The notes under the pieces were generated by a model. That model did no database searches. It was not told the origin of the DNA and saw only the letters and a program-made list of their open reading frames with translations. Of a stretch of DNA of 33,023 bases, positions 7,914 through 16,899 are shown in pieces; within the stretch, counting starts at the first letter, position 1, and every line of letters begins with the position of its first letter. The translations under genes were made by a program, and so were the position numbers. Source of the DNA: Candidatus Coprocola pullicola (lineage in GTDB: Bacteria > Bacillota > Clostridia > Lachnospirales > Anaerotignaceae); the NCBI GenBank assembly GCA_018715395.1, contig DVLQ01000146.1, positions 1 through 33,023 on the forward strand, given 5' to 3'.

Positions 7914-9127
7914 TTGACAAAAAAAGAATTGGAACAATTACAAAAATATGTTGAAAAACTTGAAAAACAAGCGGTTTTTCAAAATATAGGCGAACACATA
8001 TTCTCGGAGGGGGCACCTTCCACGACTCTTTTGAATCTATACTGCAAACCATAACAGAATTAAACACCCTTTTTCAACAATATGACAACATTTCTTTCAC
8101 CCCTCCTGAAAAAAACAAAAATTTTCTTATTTCTCTCAGACAATGGATTGCACTTGCAAAATTTCGTTTAAAACAATTAGAAACCCAATCGGATGAAATC
8201 ATCATACATAATGCCATTGACAAACGATTTTACCAGCTTATGCAGCATATCCAAAAAGTACAAAAAATAGGATTGCTTCGACATATGCGTGCGGCATTTC
8301 ACAGCCTTCCTCCCCAAATGCAAAATAATATCATACAATATATGATACAATACCCTTATTGGGGTTGTCTCAATCCCTCTAAAAATGACTATACACTTTT
8401 TGAAAACAGAGCAGAAACTCTTTGGCAGCATCAACAAGATTTTCAATGGATTTATCAGCATTTAGCAGACTACCGCTCCAAAAAAGTATTATTAGGTATT
8501 TTATTAAATTGGACAGAATTGGATACAAAGCTATTGGCGCAAACAAAAGAAATCAATTTTGGAGATTATTTTGATTTAGATATATTTGACTGTAACGCCA
8601 ATGAAGTATTTGTTGACTTAGGCGCTTTTGTAGGCGACAGCGCATTAGAATTTATAGAAAGCTACAAAAAATACAAAAAAATATATTGCTATGAAATCAC
8701 GCCTCAGATTTATGCTCGATTACAAAATAATATGAAAGGTCTGCCTAATATCATACTTCGTCAAAAAGGAGCCGGGGAAAAAGAAGATAAATTTTATATC
8801 CAATTTAACTCTTCCTCCATTTCCGCCAATACATTGTCAAAACAAGGAGAGGTTGGCGTTGACATTGTTCCTATTGATGATGATATTACAGAAGCGATTT
8901 CTTTTATCAAAATGGATATTGAAGGTGCAGAGCAATCGGCTTTAAAAGGCTGTAAAAACCACATACAAAAATATCACCCCAAGCTGGCTCTTTGTACTTA
9001 TCACAATAATGAAGATATTTGGAAAATTCCTCGTATGGTACATGAAATAGACCCCAGTTATCGTTTTTATATGCGGCATAATGGAGGAAATCTGGTACCT
9101 ACAGAATATGTATTATTTTGTGTATAA
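7914..9127 (+). pseudogene. FkbM family methyltransferase, frameshifted near its 5' end
   Basis: SAM-dependent methyltransferase of the FkbM type, commonly found in glycan or natural-product modification. The ORF track shows only 8240-9127 (295 residues). Its motifs are FVDLGAFVGDSALEF (SAM-binding motif I), YCYEITPQ, IKMDIEGAEQSALKG and the terminal YRFYMRHNGG. Coding sequence in the same frame continues upstream to about 7982 (ILQTITELNTLFQQYDNISF) but has no start codon. A TTG with AAGGAGG at 7914 opens a second frame (MTKKELEQLQKYVEKLEKQ) that stops at the TAA at 8052-8054. The two frames would join perfectly if the GGGGG run at 8009-8013 had one more G, giving a ~404-residue protein. So it is a one-base deletion, a sequencing error or a slippage switch. 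Confidence 0.8.
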
Positions 9128-9160
9128 TATCAAAAACCATATTTTGATGTTAAAACTACT

Positions 9161-9189
9161 TTGACAGCGCTTCAAAAATAGTATATAAT
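9161..9189 (+). promoter_or_regulatory. Consensus sigma-A promoter of the GntR gene
   Basis: A perfect TTGACA, a 17-base spacer and a perfect TATAAT lie 55 bases upstream of the ATG at 9244. This is among the best promoter matches in the window. Confidence 0.8.
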
Positions 9190-9243
9190 CCAAAACTATA
9201 ACCATTGTATTTGATTGATAAAGTTTTAAGGAGAGAATTCTCA

Positions 9244-9891
9244 ATGGGCGCTGTAAATAAAACAACCATAAAAGAACAGGTTTATAATGTATTAAAACAT
9301 AAAATACTTCATCAGCAATATCAATTAGGAGAAAAAATCAACATTGACGCTTTAGCGGCAGAACTACAAGTGAGCAATTCTCCTATCAGAGAGGCTCTTA
9401 TGCTTTTGGCAAGAGATGGCTTAATTGTAACCGTACCAAATAATGGCGCAAGGGTCATTTCTTTTACAGAAAAAAGCTTTGTAGAAATTGCACAGACTCT
9501 TTGCGCTATGCTCCGGGGCAGTTATCTTCTTTGTGTGGAGTTGGAAAAAACACAAGAAATTGTAAAATGTATGGAAAAACATATTGCATTGCAACACAAT
9601 GCCCTAAACACTCATAATTTTCACGAGCTGGTGCGTCAGTCCATATTGTTTGACAAAAGTATTATTTCCGCTTCCGAAAATAGTTATTTCCTTTCCATTT
9701 ATGAAAGAATTGAAGACGTTTTTTATTTGATGATACTGCACAATAATCAAAATGGTCTGCAAGACTGTCAAAAAAGCATCAAAGAACATGAAATGATACT
9801 TTATAACATCCGTCAAAATGATGTGGAACAGGTACTTCGCTGGCTTTCTATTCATTACGACAAGCACTTTGAAAAAACAATATTACCATAA
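9244..9891 (+). CDS. GntR family transcriptional regulator, FCD (FadR) subfamily
   Basis: DNA-binding regulator of 215 residues. Residues 1-75 are a winged helix-turn-helix: IKEQVYNVLKHKIL, then LAAELQVSNSPIREALMLLA and DGLIVTVPNNGARVI, the classical GntR signature. The C-terminal ~140 residues are all-helical and fit the FCD ligand-binding domain, ending in the typical EHEMILYNIRQNDVEQVLRW segment. The ORF track starts at a TTG (9205), but the ATG at 9244 follows AAGGAGA at 10 bases and lies downstream of a perfect promoter, so I use it. The ligand and target genes are unknown. The neighbours are the broken methyltransferase and a long gene-free stretch, so it gives no operon clue. Confidence 0.9.
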   Translation: MGAVNKTTIKEQVYNVLKHKILHQQYQLGEKINIDALAAELQVSNSPIREALMLLARDGLIVTVPNNGARVISFTEKSFVEIAQTLCAMLRGSYLLCVELEKTQEIVKCMEKHIALQHNALNTHNFHELVRQSILFDKSIISASENSYFLSIYERIEDVFYLMILHNNQNGLQDCQKSIKEHEMILYNIRQNDVEQVLRWLSIHYDKHFEKTILP

Positions 9892-9926
9892 ACTAAATTT
9901 TTAATAATTTATATTTTTTGATACTT

Positions 9927-9966
9927 CCAGACTGTTTTGTGGCACACAGTCTGGTTTTTCTATTTT
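9927..9966 (+). terminator. Terminator of the GntR gene
   Basis: A perfect 9-bp stem CCAGACTGT / ACAGTCTGG with a 10-base loop is followed by TTTTTCTATTTT, 35 bases after the stop codon. Confidence 0.85.
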
Positions 9967-10772
9967 ATAAAAAATCCCCTTTTTATCAGATTACAAATAA
10001 TCCGATTTCCTATTAAATATCATTTACTCATAAAAATTTTGGAAATTTTTATCATAAAATCGTTTACATGACTGTTATATCTCAGAACATACACAAGTAT
10101 AGGCTTTGATATACAATATTTGTATTTCTATGAAAAAAACAACATTTTATTGTACACCATATTTTTTAAAAAACTATTTTAAATTCTCTGCTAACACATC
10201 TTTTTAAAAAAGATTCAGAATGTAGACAAATTATATTTTTTGCAAATGTAATACACAAAGGCTTGGCAAACCAAGCATTTACCAAATGCAATCCATAATC
10301 GGAATTTACTTCCTACCAGAAAAACAGCAAGTTTCAAGGCGTTTATGTCAATGGAACAAACTGTTTATACTTCCCTTTATTTGTCATGAAATTCGTCTTT
10401 GAAGAAGGGTTGTGGACTTTACCATTTTTTTAATCAAATGGCAATCTTATCTATAATATTTTATACAGATTTATATTTATCATCATAATGTGAAAAAATA
10501 TTCTGATTGCTGTACAATACTATATTGTTTAAAATGAAAAATATAATAGCATAATGAAACTATTTACAGTAAATACAGGCTTTCATACAATCAAAATCAT
10601 TGCAAATTCATTTGTTTAGATATTATAAATATAGCCATAATATATGAAACTACTTTTTCATGATTTTTAAAAGATATGCTAATACCATTCTCAGCATTAA
10701 AATTTTTATGGAAAATAAATTTCATTTTCATGATTTTCTAAAAAAATATCATAACATATGATAAAAAAAGAA
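9967..10772. other. AT-rich gene-free region around a repeat copy
   Basis: Roughly 800 bases with no ORF in the track and no RNA gene that I can recognise. The middle holds one copy of the interspersed repeat (10215-10422). The rest is AT-rich DNA with a short direct repeat (TTTTCATGATTTT at about 10655 and 10727). It ends at the promoter of the riboswitch-controlled cobalt operon. Confidence 0.5.
10215..10422 (+). repeat. Interspersed repeat copy
   Basis: Matches the repeat consensus from the left end (AGAATGTAGACAAATTATAT) through AATCGGAATTTACTTCC and TTTCAAGGCGTTTATG to the right end (GAAGGGTTGTGGACTTTACC). It holds one central module. The left end abuts the palindrome ATCTTTTTAAAAAAGAT at about 10199. 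Confidence 0.75.
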
Positions 10773-10801
10773 TTGTACATTTTTAGAAAGTATGGTATAA
10801 T
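10773..10801 (+). promoter_or_regulatory. Sigma-A type promoter of the cobalt transport operon
   Basis: TTGTAC, a 17-base spacer and TATAAT, about 30 bases before the first conserved base of the cobalamin riboswitch. The position is right for a transcript that starts with the aptamer. Confidence 0.7.
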
Positions 10802-10828
10802 CATTTTCAAAAAATAAAATACAGTAAA

Positions 10829-11010
10829 ATGGTGCCTGACATACATCATTTGTATGGGTCAGGAGAATAGGGAAATAAGTGCAAATCTTATACGGTCCCG
10901 CCGCTGTGTTGGCCAAGTTGTATCAGTTTTATGCCACTGTGTGTGTTCTCACATGGGAAGGTTTGATACAATGATGACGCCTGAGTCAGAAGACCTGCCT
11001 TTTACGTTGG
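10829..11010 (+). promoter_or_regulatory. Cobalamin (B12) riboswitch
   Basis: The leader contains the conserved blocks of the adenosylcobalamin-type riboswitch in the right order: GGTGCC, GAATAGGGAA, CGGTCCCGCCGCTGT, ATGCCACTG, the ATGGGAAGG block, GATGACGCCTGAGTCAG and the terminal AGAAGACCTGCC. It is followed by a terminator hairpin and the cbi genes, so B12 binding should cause premature termination. The ORF-track entry 10854-11039 lies entirely within this RNA and is not a gene. The 5' and 3' limits are approximate. Confidence 0.93.
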
Positions 11011-11067
11011 AAAATACATTAACCACGGAGTATGATTAATGCATTAGATATTTTTTACGCTATCAGT

Positions 11068-11112
11068 GCGTCCTTTTTCGGGTTTTTGTATACCAAAAAG
11101 GGCGTTTTTTTT
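11068..11112 (+). terminator. Riboswitch expression-platform terminator
   Basis: The stem GCGTCCTTTTT / AAAAAGGGCG (one G-T wobble) is followed by TTTTTTTT. It lies between the B12 aptamer and cbiQ, and reads as the intrinsic terminator of the attenuation switch. Confidence 0.8.
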
Positions 11113-11195
11113 ATACAAAAATAAATGCTGACCAATCGCAGAAATCCTTCAAAAAATATATTTCAGCTACAGTACATATCAGAAAGGTTTTTGTT

Positions 11196-11966
11196 ATGAA
11201 AAAACATAAACACATATATTCTATTGATTATTACGCATATCAGTCCAATTTAAAAAAATATCATCCCACATTTAAATTGTTATTTACCATTTCTATACTA
11301 TTTTTGTGTTTATGGACAAACCATATCGCAACTTCTATCTATATTTCAGCAACTATGATGAGTATAAACATATTAAAAAATCAAGTTTCTTTTTGGGATT
11401 ATTTTCAGCTGTTGAAAATACCATGTTTGTTTATTATTTTAGCTTGTATTGCAATAGCCGCCGAAATAGGATATGACAATGGAAAAATTGCTGTCAGTAT
11501 TACAAAAGAAAGTATCTATAAAAGTATTACAGTTATGCTAAGAACATTTGGAGCCGTCAATACACTTTATTTTTTGACATTATCCACGCCTATTGCTGAA
11601 ATCATCCGGGTTTTAAAAAAAACTCCTATTCCCAACATTTTAACAGAGCTGATGTTCATGATATATCGATATATTTTTATACTAACAGAAGTACAACTAC
11701 ATTTTAAACATGCAGCACAGTCTAGACTTGGATATATAGATTTTAAAACCTCTTGCTATACTTTTGGAAATTCTATGGCAAACCTGCTGATAGTATCTTT
11801 TCAAAAAGCAAACAAATATTATGATGCTATGCTTTCCAGATGTTATAACGGAGAACTTTTATTTTTGTATGAAAAAAGAATTTTTCATATACCCATTTTT
11901 ATTGGCGCAGTGTTATATGGCATCAGTATCATTTTTATAGATATTTTATGTAAGGGGATTTTTTGA
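11196..11966 (+). CDS. cbiQ: Cobalt ECF transporter transmembrane protein CbiQ
   Basis: The T-component (coupling transmembrane protein) of the energy-coupling-factor cobalt importer. 256 residues with about five hydrophobic helices, including LFTISILFLCLWTNHIATSI and IPCLFIILACIAIAA, plus the C-terminal coupling region with AAQSRLGYIDF and the later LSRCYNGE motif that docks to the ATPase. The start is supported by AGAAAGG 8 bases before the ATG. It is the first gene after the B12 riboswitch, and cbiO follows after a single base. Being first in the operon is unusual, because cbiM-cbiN usually precede cbiQ. Confidence 0.88.
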   Translation: MKKHKHIYSIDYYAYQSNLKKYHPTFKLLFTISILFLCLWTNHIATSIYISATMMSINILKNQVSFWDYFQLLKIPCLFIILACIAIAAEIGYDNGKIAVSITKESIYKSITVMLRTFGAVNTLYFLTLSTPIAEIIRVLKKTPIPNILTELMFMIYRYIFILTEVQLHFKHAAQSRLGYIDFKTSCYTFGNSMANLLIVSFQKANKYYDAMLSRCYNGELLFLYEKRIFHIPIFIGAVLYGISIIFIDILCKGIF

Positions 11967-11967
11967 T

Positions 11968-12792
11968 ATGAGCAACCGACCTGTTTTATGTCTAAAAAAC
12001 ATTTCCTATAGCTATGACGGAAAAACAAATGCTCTTGAGGATGTGCAGCTAAACATTTATTCCAATGAAAAAATCGCTATTTTGGGTTCCAACGGAGCGG
12101 GAAAATCCACCCTTTTTTTGTGTATGAATGGAGTAATAACACCTGATAAAGGAGAAATATGGTTAAACGATGTCTTCATCACCAATCAAAATAAAATGGA
12201 ACTGAGAAAAAATGTAGGCATCGTTTTTCAAGATGCAGAAAGCCAGATTGTAGCTCCTACTGTTTTATCAGAAGTTTCATTTGGTCCTATGAATTTAAAA
12301 CTGCCTCAAGAAGAAGTAAAAAAAAGAACGCATCAAGCATTGCAATATATGAATCTTACATCATTTTCCCATAGACCTCCTCACTATTTAAGCGGCGGAG
12401 AGAAAAAAAGAGTTACCATAGCAGATATCATTGCTATGCAATCCAACGTCATTTTATTTGATGAACCTACCACTGCCCTTGACCCATATCATCAAAAGGG
12501 ATTGGAGGAAGTACTGCAAAAGCTGTCTCAAGAGGGAAAAAGTGTCATTGTATCCACTCATGATATGGATTTTGCATATGGTTTTGCTGAGAGAGCCATT
12601 GTTTTTGATAATGGCAAAATCATTGCCGATTCCAACATAGCTACAGTTTTTGAAAATGATGCTGTGCTAAAAAAAGCGCATTTAAGAAAGCCATATCTAT
12701 TTGAAATCACACAATTATTGAGAAAAAAAGGAATTTTAAAAAATGATGGCAATCAACCAAAAAGTGTGAAAGAACTGGAAAAATCGTTATAA
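11968..12792 (+). CDS. cbiO: Cobalt ECF transporter ATP-binding protein CbiO
   Basis: ATPase of the cobalt importer, 274 residues. Motifs in order: Walker A GSNGAGKST, Q-loop VFQDAESQ, ABC signature YLSGGEKKR, Walker B VILFDEPTTALD and the H-loop STHDMD. The C-terminal ~50 residues form the usual extra region of ECF ATPases. It begins one base after the cbiQ stop and is followed 24 bases later by cbiM, so the genes are clearly co-transcribed. There is only one ATPase gene, as expected for group I cobalt ECF systems, where the ATPase works as a homodimer. Confidence 0.93.
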   Translation: MSNRPVLCLKNISYSYDGKTNALEDVQLNIYSNEKIAILGSNGAGKSTLFLCMNGVITPDKGEIWLNDVFITNQNKMELRKNVGIVFQDAESQIVAPTVLSEVSFGPMNLKLPQEEVKKRTHQALQYMNLTSFSHRPPHYLSGGEKKRVTIADIIAMQSNVILFDEPTTALDPYHQKGLEEVLQKLSQEGKSVIVSTHDMDFAYGFAERAIVFDNGKIIADSNIATVFENDAVLKKAHLRKPYLFEITQLLRKKGILKNDGNQPKSVKELEKSL

Positions 12793-12816
12793 AAAATTTA
12801 GAAAGGAAGATGTAAT

Positions 12817-13566
12817 ATGTTCAACAAAAAAAAATGTGCTGTTTTTTTGGCAGTTTTATTGACAGCAGTCTTTGCAGTGATGCCGGTAAGCTACGCAATG
12901 CACATTATGGAAGGTTATTTGTCTGCAAAGTACTGTGTGGCATGGGGTGTCATTGCTCTGCCTTTTATCATATGGGGCATGTTTTCTATCAAAAAGATAC
13001 TAGAAACAAATCATAAAAATATTACTTTGCTGGCTATGTCAGGCGCATTTATATTTGTTATTTCATCATTGAAAATACCTTCTGTAACAGGGAGCTGTTC
13101 TCACATGACAGGCACAGGTTTGGGAGCTGTTTTATTCGGCGCTGCGCCTATGGCTGTTTTAGGATTGATTGTACTTTTGTTTCAGGCAATATTATTAGCT
13201 CATGGAGGTATTACTACACTGGGAGCAAATACTTTTTCTATGGCTGTTGCGGGACCATTTTTGTCATTTGCTGTATATAACATTTGTAAAAAATGTCATT
13301 TTAACAAAAAAGTAAGTGTCTTTTTGGCAGCTTTTTTAGGAGATATTTTTACGTATTGTATCACAAGCATACAGCTTGCAATAGCTTACCCTTCTCAAAA
13401 CGGAGGTATCATGGCGTCGGCAGTAAAATTTTTAGGCGTCTTTGCTCCAACACAATTTCCTCTTGCTGTAATAGAAGGCATTTTGACAGTTATCATTATC
13501 ATTGCTTTGCAAACTTATGCTATGCCGGAAATGAAGTTAATCAACTTTATAAAGGAGGAAGTATAA
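12817..13566 (+). CDS. cbiM: Cobalt ECF substrate-binding membrane protein CbiM
   Basis: Substrate-specificity component that binds Co2+. 249 residues, beginning with a cleavable-type signal segment (FLAVLLTAVFAVMPVSYA) directly followed by MHIMEGYLS. In this family the mature N-terminus Met-His-Ile-Met-Glu-Gly is needed for metal binding, and the second conserved His lies in SCSHMTGTGLG. Several hydrophobic helices follow. AAAGGAAG lies upstream of the ATG. cbiN starts one base after its stop. The nickel paralogue NikM is the alternative, but the B12 riboswitch and the CbiN partner point to cobalt. Confidence 0.93.
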   Translation: MFNKKKCAVFLAVLLTAVFAVMPVSYAMHIMEGYLSAKYCVAWGVIALPFIIWGMFSIKKILETNHKNITLLAMSGAFIFVISSLKIPSVTGSCSHMTGTGLGAVLFGAAPMAVLGLIVLLFQAILLAHGGITTLGANTFSMAVAGPFLSFAVYNICKKCHFNKKVSVFLAAFLGDIFTYCITSIQLAIAYPSQNGGIMASAVKFLGVFAPTQFPLAVIEGILTVIIIIALQTYAMPEMKLINFIKEEV

Positions 13567-13567
13567 T

Positions 13568-13876
13568 ATGAGTAAAAAAAATAAAATAACTATTGTAATA
13601 TTATTATTGATTGTAGCATTGCTTATATTTGTTCCATTATTTGCACTAAAAGAAGCTGAGTTTGGCGGTTCTGATGATGCAGGCAGTGTTATGATTGAAC
13701 AAATCAATGGTACATATGAGCCATGGTTTACTCCTGTTTTGGAAAACTGGCTCGGCAGAGAACTTCCCGGAGAAATAGAAAGTCTTTTATTCTGTGTACA
13801 AACAGGAATTGGCGTAGGAATATTAGCCTTTTGTATGGGACGATTTGTAGAAAGAAAAAAATGGGAAAATAAATAA
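13568..13876 (+). CDS. cbiN: Cobalt transport protein CbiN
   Basis: Small accessory subunit of the cobalt importer, 102 residues. It has two membrane helices (ITIVILLLIVALLIFVPLFAL at the N-terminus and TGIGVGILAFCMG near the C-terminus) that enclose an extracytoplasmic loop with FGGSDDAG and YEPWFTPV, the standard CbiN layout. CbiN is required with CbiM to load cobalt. It is the last gene of the operon; a terminator follows 90 bases downstream. Confidence 0.92.
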   Translation: MSKKNKITIVILLLIVALLIFVPLFALKEAEFGGSDDAGSVMIEQINGTYEPWFTPVLENWLGRELPGEIESLLFCVQTGIGVGILAFCMGRFVERKKWENK

Positions 13877-13966
13877 TAATATCATTGAAAAATCTTTATA
13901 TGACAATTTCATGTTATCTAAGTTTATTTTCATCACAACAAAATCTAAAATCACACTTTTATTGCC

Positions 13967-13990
13967 ACCCCCTTTTTGGGGGTATTTTTT
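13967..13990 (+). terminator. Terminator of the cbi operon
   Basis: The stem ACCCCC / GGGGGT with a TTTTT loop is followed by ATTTTTT. It is the first strong hairpin after cbiN. Confidence 0.8.
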
Positions 13991-14539
13991 AATTCATGTA
14001 TAAATAAATATTACTGTTTTACACTTTTTTACTATATCTGTCGCCTACACCAAATAATGTTAATCTACTTTATTTTTTATCTGTATGCTCACTTTTACTA
14101 ATATAGAAATAGAATAGAAACAACATTCAGACATTATGGCATTTACTTTCCTTCTTATAATACTTTCTTATGTTTTGGGTTTTATATGCATATTGGTCTA
14201 TGATATTTTAAGATAACAACAATATATGATTCATTTCTTCACTTTGAATACAATAAATTTTTAATATAGATAGAAAAAATTCTTTTTTATAGTTTTCAAA
14301 TTGCTTTTATATATATTGGAAAGATTAAAAACTTTTCCTTTTACATTTGGTTAAACCAGTGATTTTATGATACCTGCTTCCGTCACAATCAAAATCACTA
14401 GTAAACTAGTGGTTGAAACAACCAAAGAGTATTACATGCTTATTTCTTAAAAAGGAATATTAAAGATTTGGCATCACATTGCAATTACAGACAGTTACTA
14501 AAAGTCACTGTTTGTTTTGCCTTATTCTCCTTTGCTACC
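13991..14539. other. Gene-free AT-rich DNA with an IS-end-like palindrome
   Basis: No convincing gene. At 14354-14440 the sequence AACCAGTGATTTTATGATAC is mirrored by AATCACTAGTAAACTAGTGG, which gives nested palindromes around ACTAGTAAACTAGT. This looks like the subterminal hairpin of the IS200/IS605 remnant that follows. A 26-codon hydrophobic frame at 14136-14216 has no ribosome-binding site. Confidence 0.35.
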
Positions 14540-14985
14540 CATAAGCGGGGCTGTATACTCTTTTATCTGCTACATCATCTTCTTCCAACTGATTTTTTAT
14601 ATATGCTTTTATCGCTTTTTCATTTCATCCTACTACATCTACAAAATATCCTCTCGCCCAAAAATTTCTTCTCCCATATCTATATTTCAAATTAGCATGC
14701 CTGTCAAACATCATCACCCCACTCTTAATCCTATAAACTGTGTTACACTCAGATATGGTGGTATACTGACTAGCATATGGATATAGTCTGGACATGCTTG
14801 TGCTTGAATGCTCTCACCCTTTTTTCTGTACACCATTTTCTAATGATTCTATATTCGCTCTTCATTGTTTGTATATCACTTTGCTTCTATATTTTGGTGC
14901 AAACATTATATGATATTGGCGTCTATATTTGGAATGTGCAGTACTTTTTATTTGATTTTTCATGTACTAAAGTTGGTGCTAGAAT
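14540..14985 (-). pseudogene. Decayed IS200/IS605 TnpA transposase
   Basis: Translation of the minus strand across frame changes and stops gives pieces of the small Y1 (HUH) transposase TnpA. They include YHIMFAPKYRSKVIY near 14950-14900, an ACPDYIHMLVSIPPYLSVTQF segment near 14800-14740 (the ACPDHIHMLVSIPP core with the metal-binding His), a piece like the NLKYRYGRRNFWARGYFVD block near 14690-14640, and the C-terminal KNQLEED motif. Several stops and frameshifts make it inactive. An IS3-family remnant is inserted immediately next to its 5' side. Confidence 0.65.
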
Positions 14986-14990
14986 GTAAA

Positions 14991-16194
14991 TAGTGCAAGT
15001 CAAAATGAAAAATTCCAAATAGAAAATATATGGTACAATAGAAGTATCGTACTGAAGGAGGATCTCATAAGGAACTTGGCGTTCGTGGCTGTGCACAGAA
15101 TCTCAGTTTAACTTACAGCACTCTGAGAAAATGGCTGAGAGATTTCCGAGGAATCCGGAGATATCTCTATCTGTTGCTTGGGTAATTATGCTTTCGATGC
15201 ACAAAAAAGAGTGTGTCCAACTAAAGAGGGACTGGGCGATGCACAGTACACGCTTGATGTATTAAAAAAAGCTATCAGCATTATGGGAAAATAACAGAAT
15301 CCATTTATATCGAAATTTCTAAAAAGACGGAAGCTGCCAGAAAGCAAAATCGCCGAGTTTACGTTTCTGAAATGCTGAAATATTTAGGCGTTTGGCGGTG
15401 AGGATACCGTTCATGACGCAACCGTATTAGAAAAACACATAGAATGCATAAAAGCCAAAATGCAGTATATCCACAATGAACCAAAACAAAACTATGGCGC
15501 TCCCAAAATTATCGGAAAACCCTTTCACAAGGGAGAAACTGTCTCGGAACGTACTGTTAAACAAATGGAAATTAAAGCCCAACGGATAAAACCATGAACC
15601 AGAACTACCATAGATTCCGATTTCAGTAACGAACTTCAAAATATCCTTGATAAACAGTTTGCTCCTAGTCGTTCAAATGCGGTATGGTATTGCGTATATC
15701 CGGACAAGCAATGGCTTTGTCTATCTGACAAGTATTATGGATCTGTTTTCTCGTAAGATGATTGCTTGAACGCTCAGCCGGACATTAGATGTTTCTGTGT
15801 GATTGATATCATCAATAAAGTCAGACATAACGCCGATCTGCTGTTGATGATCCACAGTGGCAGAAAAAGTCAGTATGTATCCCAGGTATATGGAGAAGCT
15901 ACTACAAAAATGCAGTATAGCTGCTGGAAAAGGGCTTTTTTATGAGATAATGCATGCATGTATCAAATCACTTCATGCACTCATCAAACGGCAATGTCTG
16001 AACCAGTTTAAAATATGTGATTATCAGCAAACATATCGTTTGGTATGCGAGTATATGGCAGTCTTTTACAACATCAAACATTTGCGATTTCATATCACCA
16101 AATGACTTTAAAAAGCTATATGAGCAGATCAAGGCAAACGAACTGCTCTTAGTAAGTTAATATGAGGATAAATTTCTCATTTTAACTTGTGCTA
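14991..16194 (+). mobile_element. Decayed IS3-family insertion sequence
   Basis: Terminal inverted repeats are visible: TAGTGCAAGTCAAAATGAAA on the left against TAGCACAAGTTAAAATGAGA read from the right end. The element is ~1.2 kb. Inside, frame-shifted fragments match an IS3/IS150-type transposase. OrfA-like LGVRGCAQNLSLTYSTLRKW lies near 15080. OrfB-like pieces follow: NYGAPKI, TSNGFVYLTSIMDLFSRKMI near 15700, a degraded GSQYVSQVYGEA segment near 15870, and FKICDYQQTYRLVCEYMAVF near 16010-16070. Only fragments remain open (for example 15857-16105), so it is inactive. Confidence 0.75.
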
Positions 16195-16258
16195 AATCTT
16201 GACATAAAACCATAGAAAGCTTATAATTTATTTTATTAATAAGGGGGGGTATCTTTTT

Positions 16259-16843
16259 ATGAAAAAAAGAATATGGTTGCTTTTTCTGTCACTATTTTGT
16301 TTGACTGCTTGTACAACTTTTGAAACCACAGAAAAAACTACAGAAGAAAACACAATATCTGACACAGAAACCGCATCACAACAAGAGGGCACTGTCTACA
16401 ACAAATCTTTTGGTACTTACACCGTTGCTAATGGTTGGATAGAAAGCGAAACCTTTTCTACAGAGGACAAGTTTTTCTATATTGCCGAAACTGACCAACA
16501 ACAAACTCGTCCCAACAATATTTCTATCAATATGGGGAGTAACTTCTATTCCTTAGACGACCATGTTTCTTTTCGTAAAGCCATATTGAATCAGCTTGCG
16601 GCACAACTTCCTCAGGATGTAGTACTAAATGGCAGCGGCAGTTACACAGATAATGACTATGTGTTATATACATTTACATTCACCATCACAGACAAAGAAA
16701 ATTCTCTTATTGCCACACAATATTATATTGTAGGGGATTACAAATACATTATGGTGTATGAAAGTGTTTATGATGAGTCAAACAAAGAAGAAACAGATAT
16801 GGTAGCAAAAACCATTGTAGATACATTTTTGTGGGCAGAATAA
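16259..16843 (+). CDS. Putative lipoprotein
   Basis: A 194-residue secreted lipoprotein. It has a signal peptide (KKRIWLLFLSLFCL) with lipobox LTAC, so the Cys at about residue 18 should be lipidated. A Thr/Glu-rich linker follows and then a globular domain from about residue 48 with strands such as GTYTVANGWIESETF. The pattern (short mature domain, GNW/NGW turn, terminal amphipathic helix) resembles the other lipoprotein in this window at 26965, and both may have a PsbP-like fold, which is inference only. The ribosome-binding site is a run of seven G (16243-16249), which could make translation sensitive to slippage. The gene sits between decayed IS elements and has no operon partner. Confidence 0.75.
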   Translation: MKKRIWLLFLSLFCLTACTTFETTEKTTEENTISDTETASQQEGTVYNKSFGTYTVANGWIESETFSTEDKFFYIAETDQQQTRPNNISINMGSNFYSLDDHVSFRKAILNQLAAQLPQDVVLNGSGSYTDNDYVLYTFTFTITDKENSLIATQYYIVGDYKYIMVYESVYDESNKEETDMVAKTIVDTFLWAE

Positions 16844-16899
16844 AAAAAGCCTTTTTTTATTGTACGGTACCCCCTGTTCAACTGGAGATAAGTAAAAAT

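Noticed and set aside
10854-11039. 61-residue ORF in the track
   Set aside because: It lies wholly inside the cobalamin riboswitch; the conserved aptamer blocks explain the sequence.
14136-14216. 26-residue hydrophobic peptide (MAFTFLLIILSYVLG...)
   Set aside because: No ribosome-binding site or promoter; hydrophobic frames are expected by chance in T-rich DNA.
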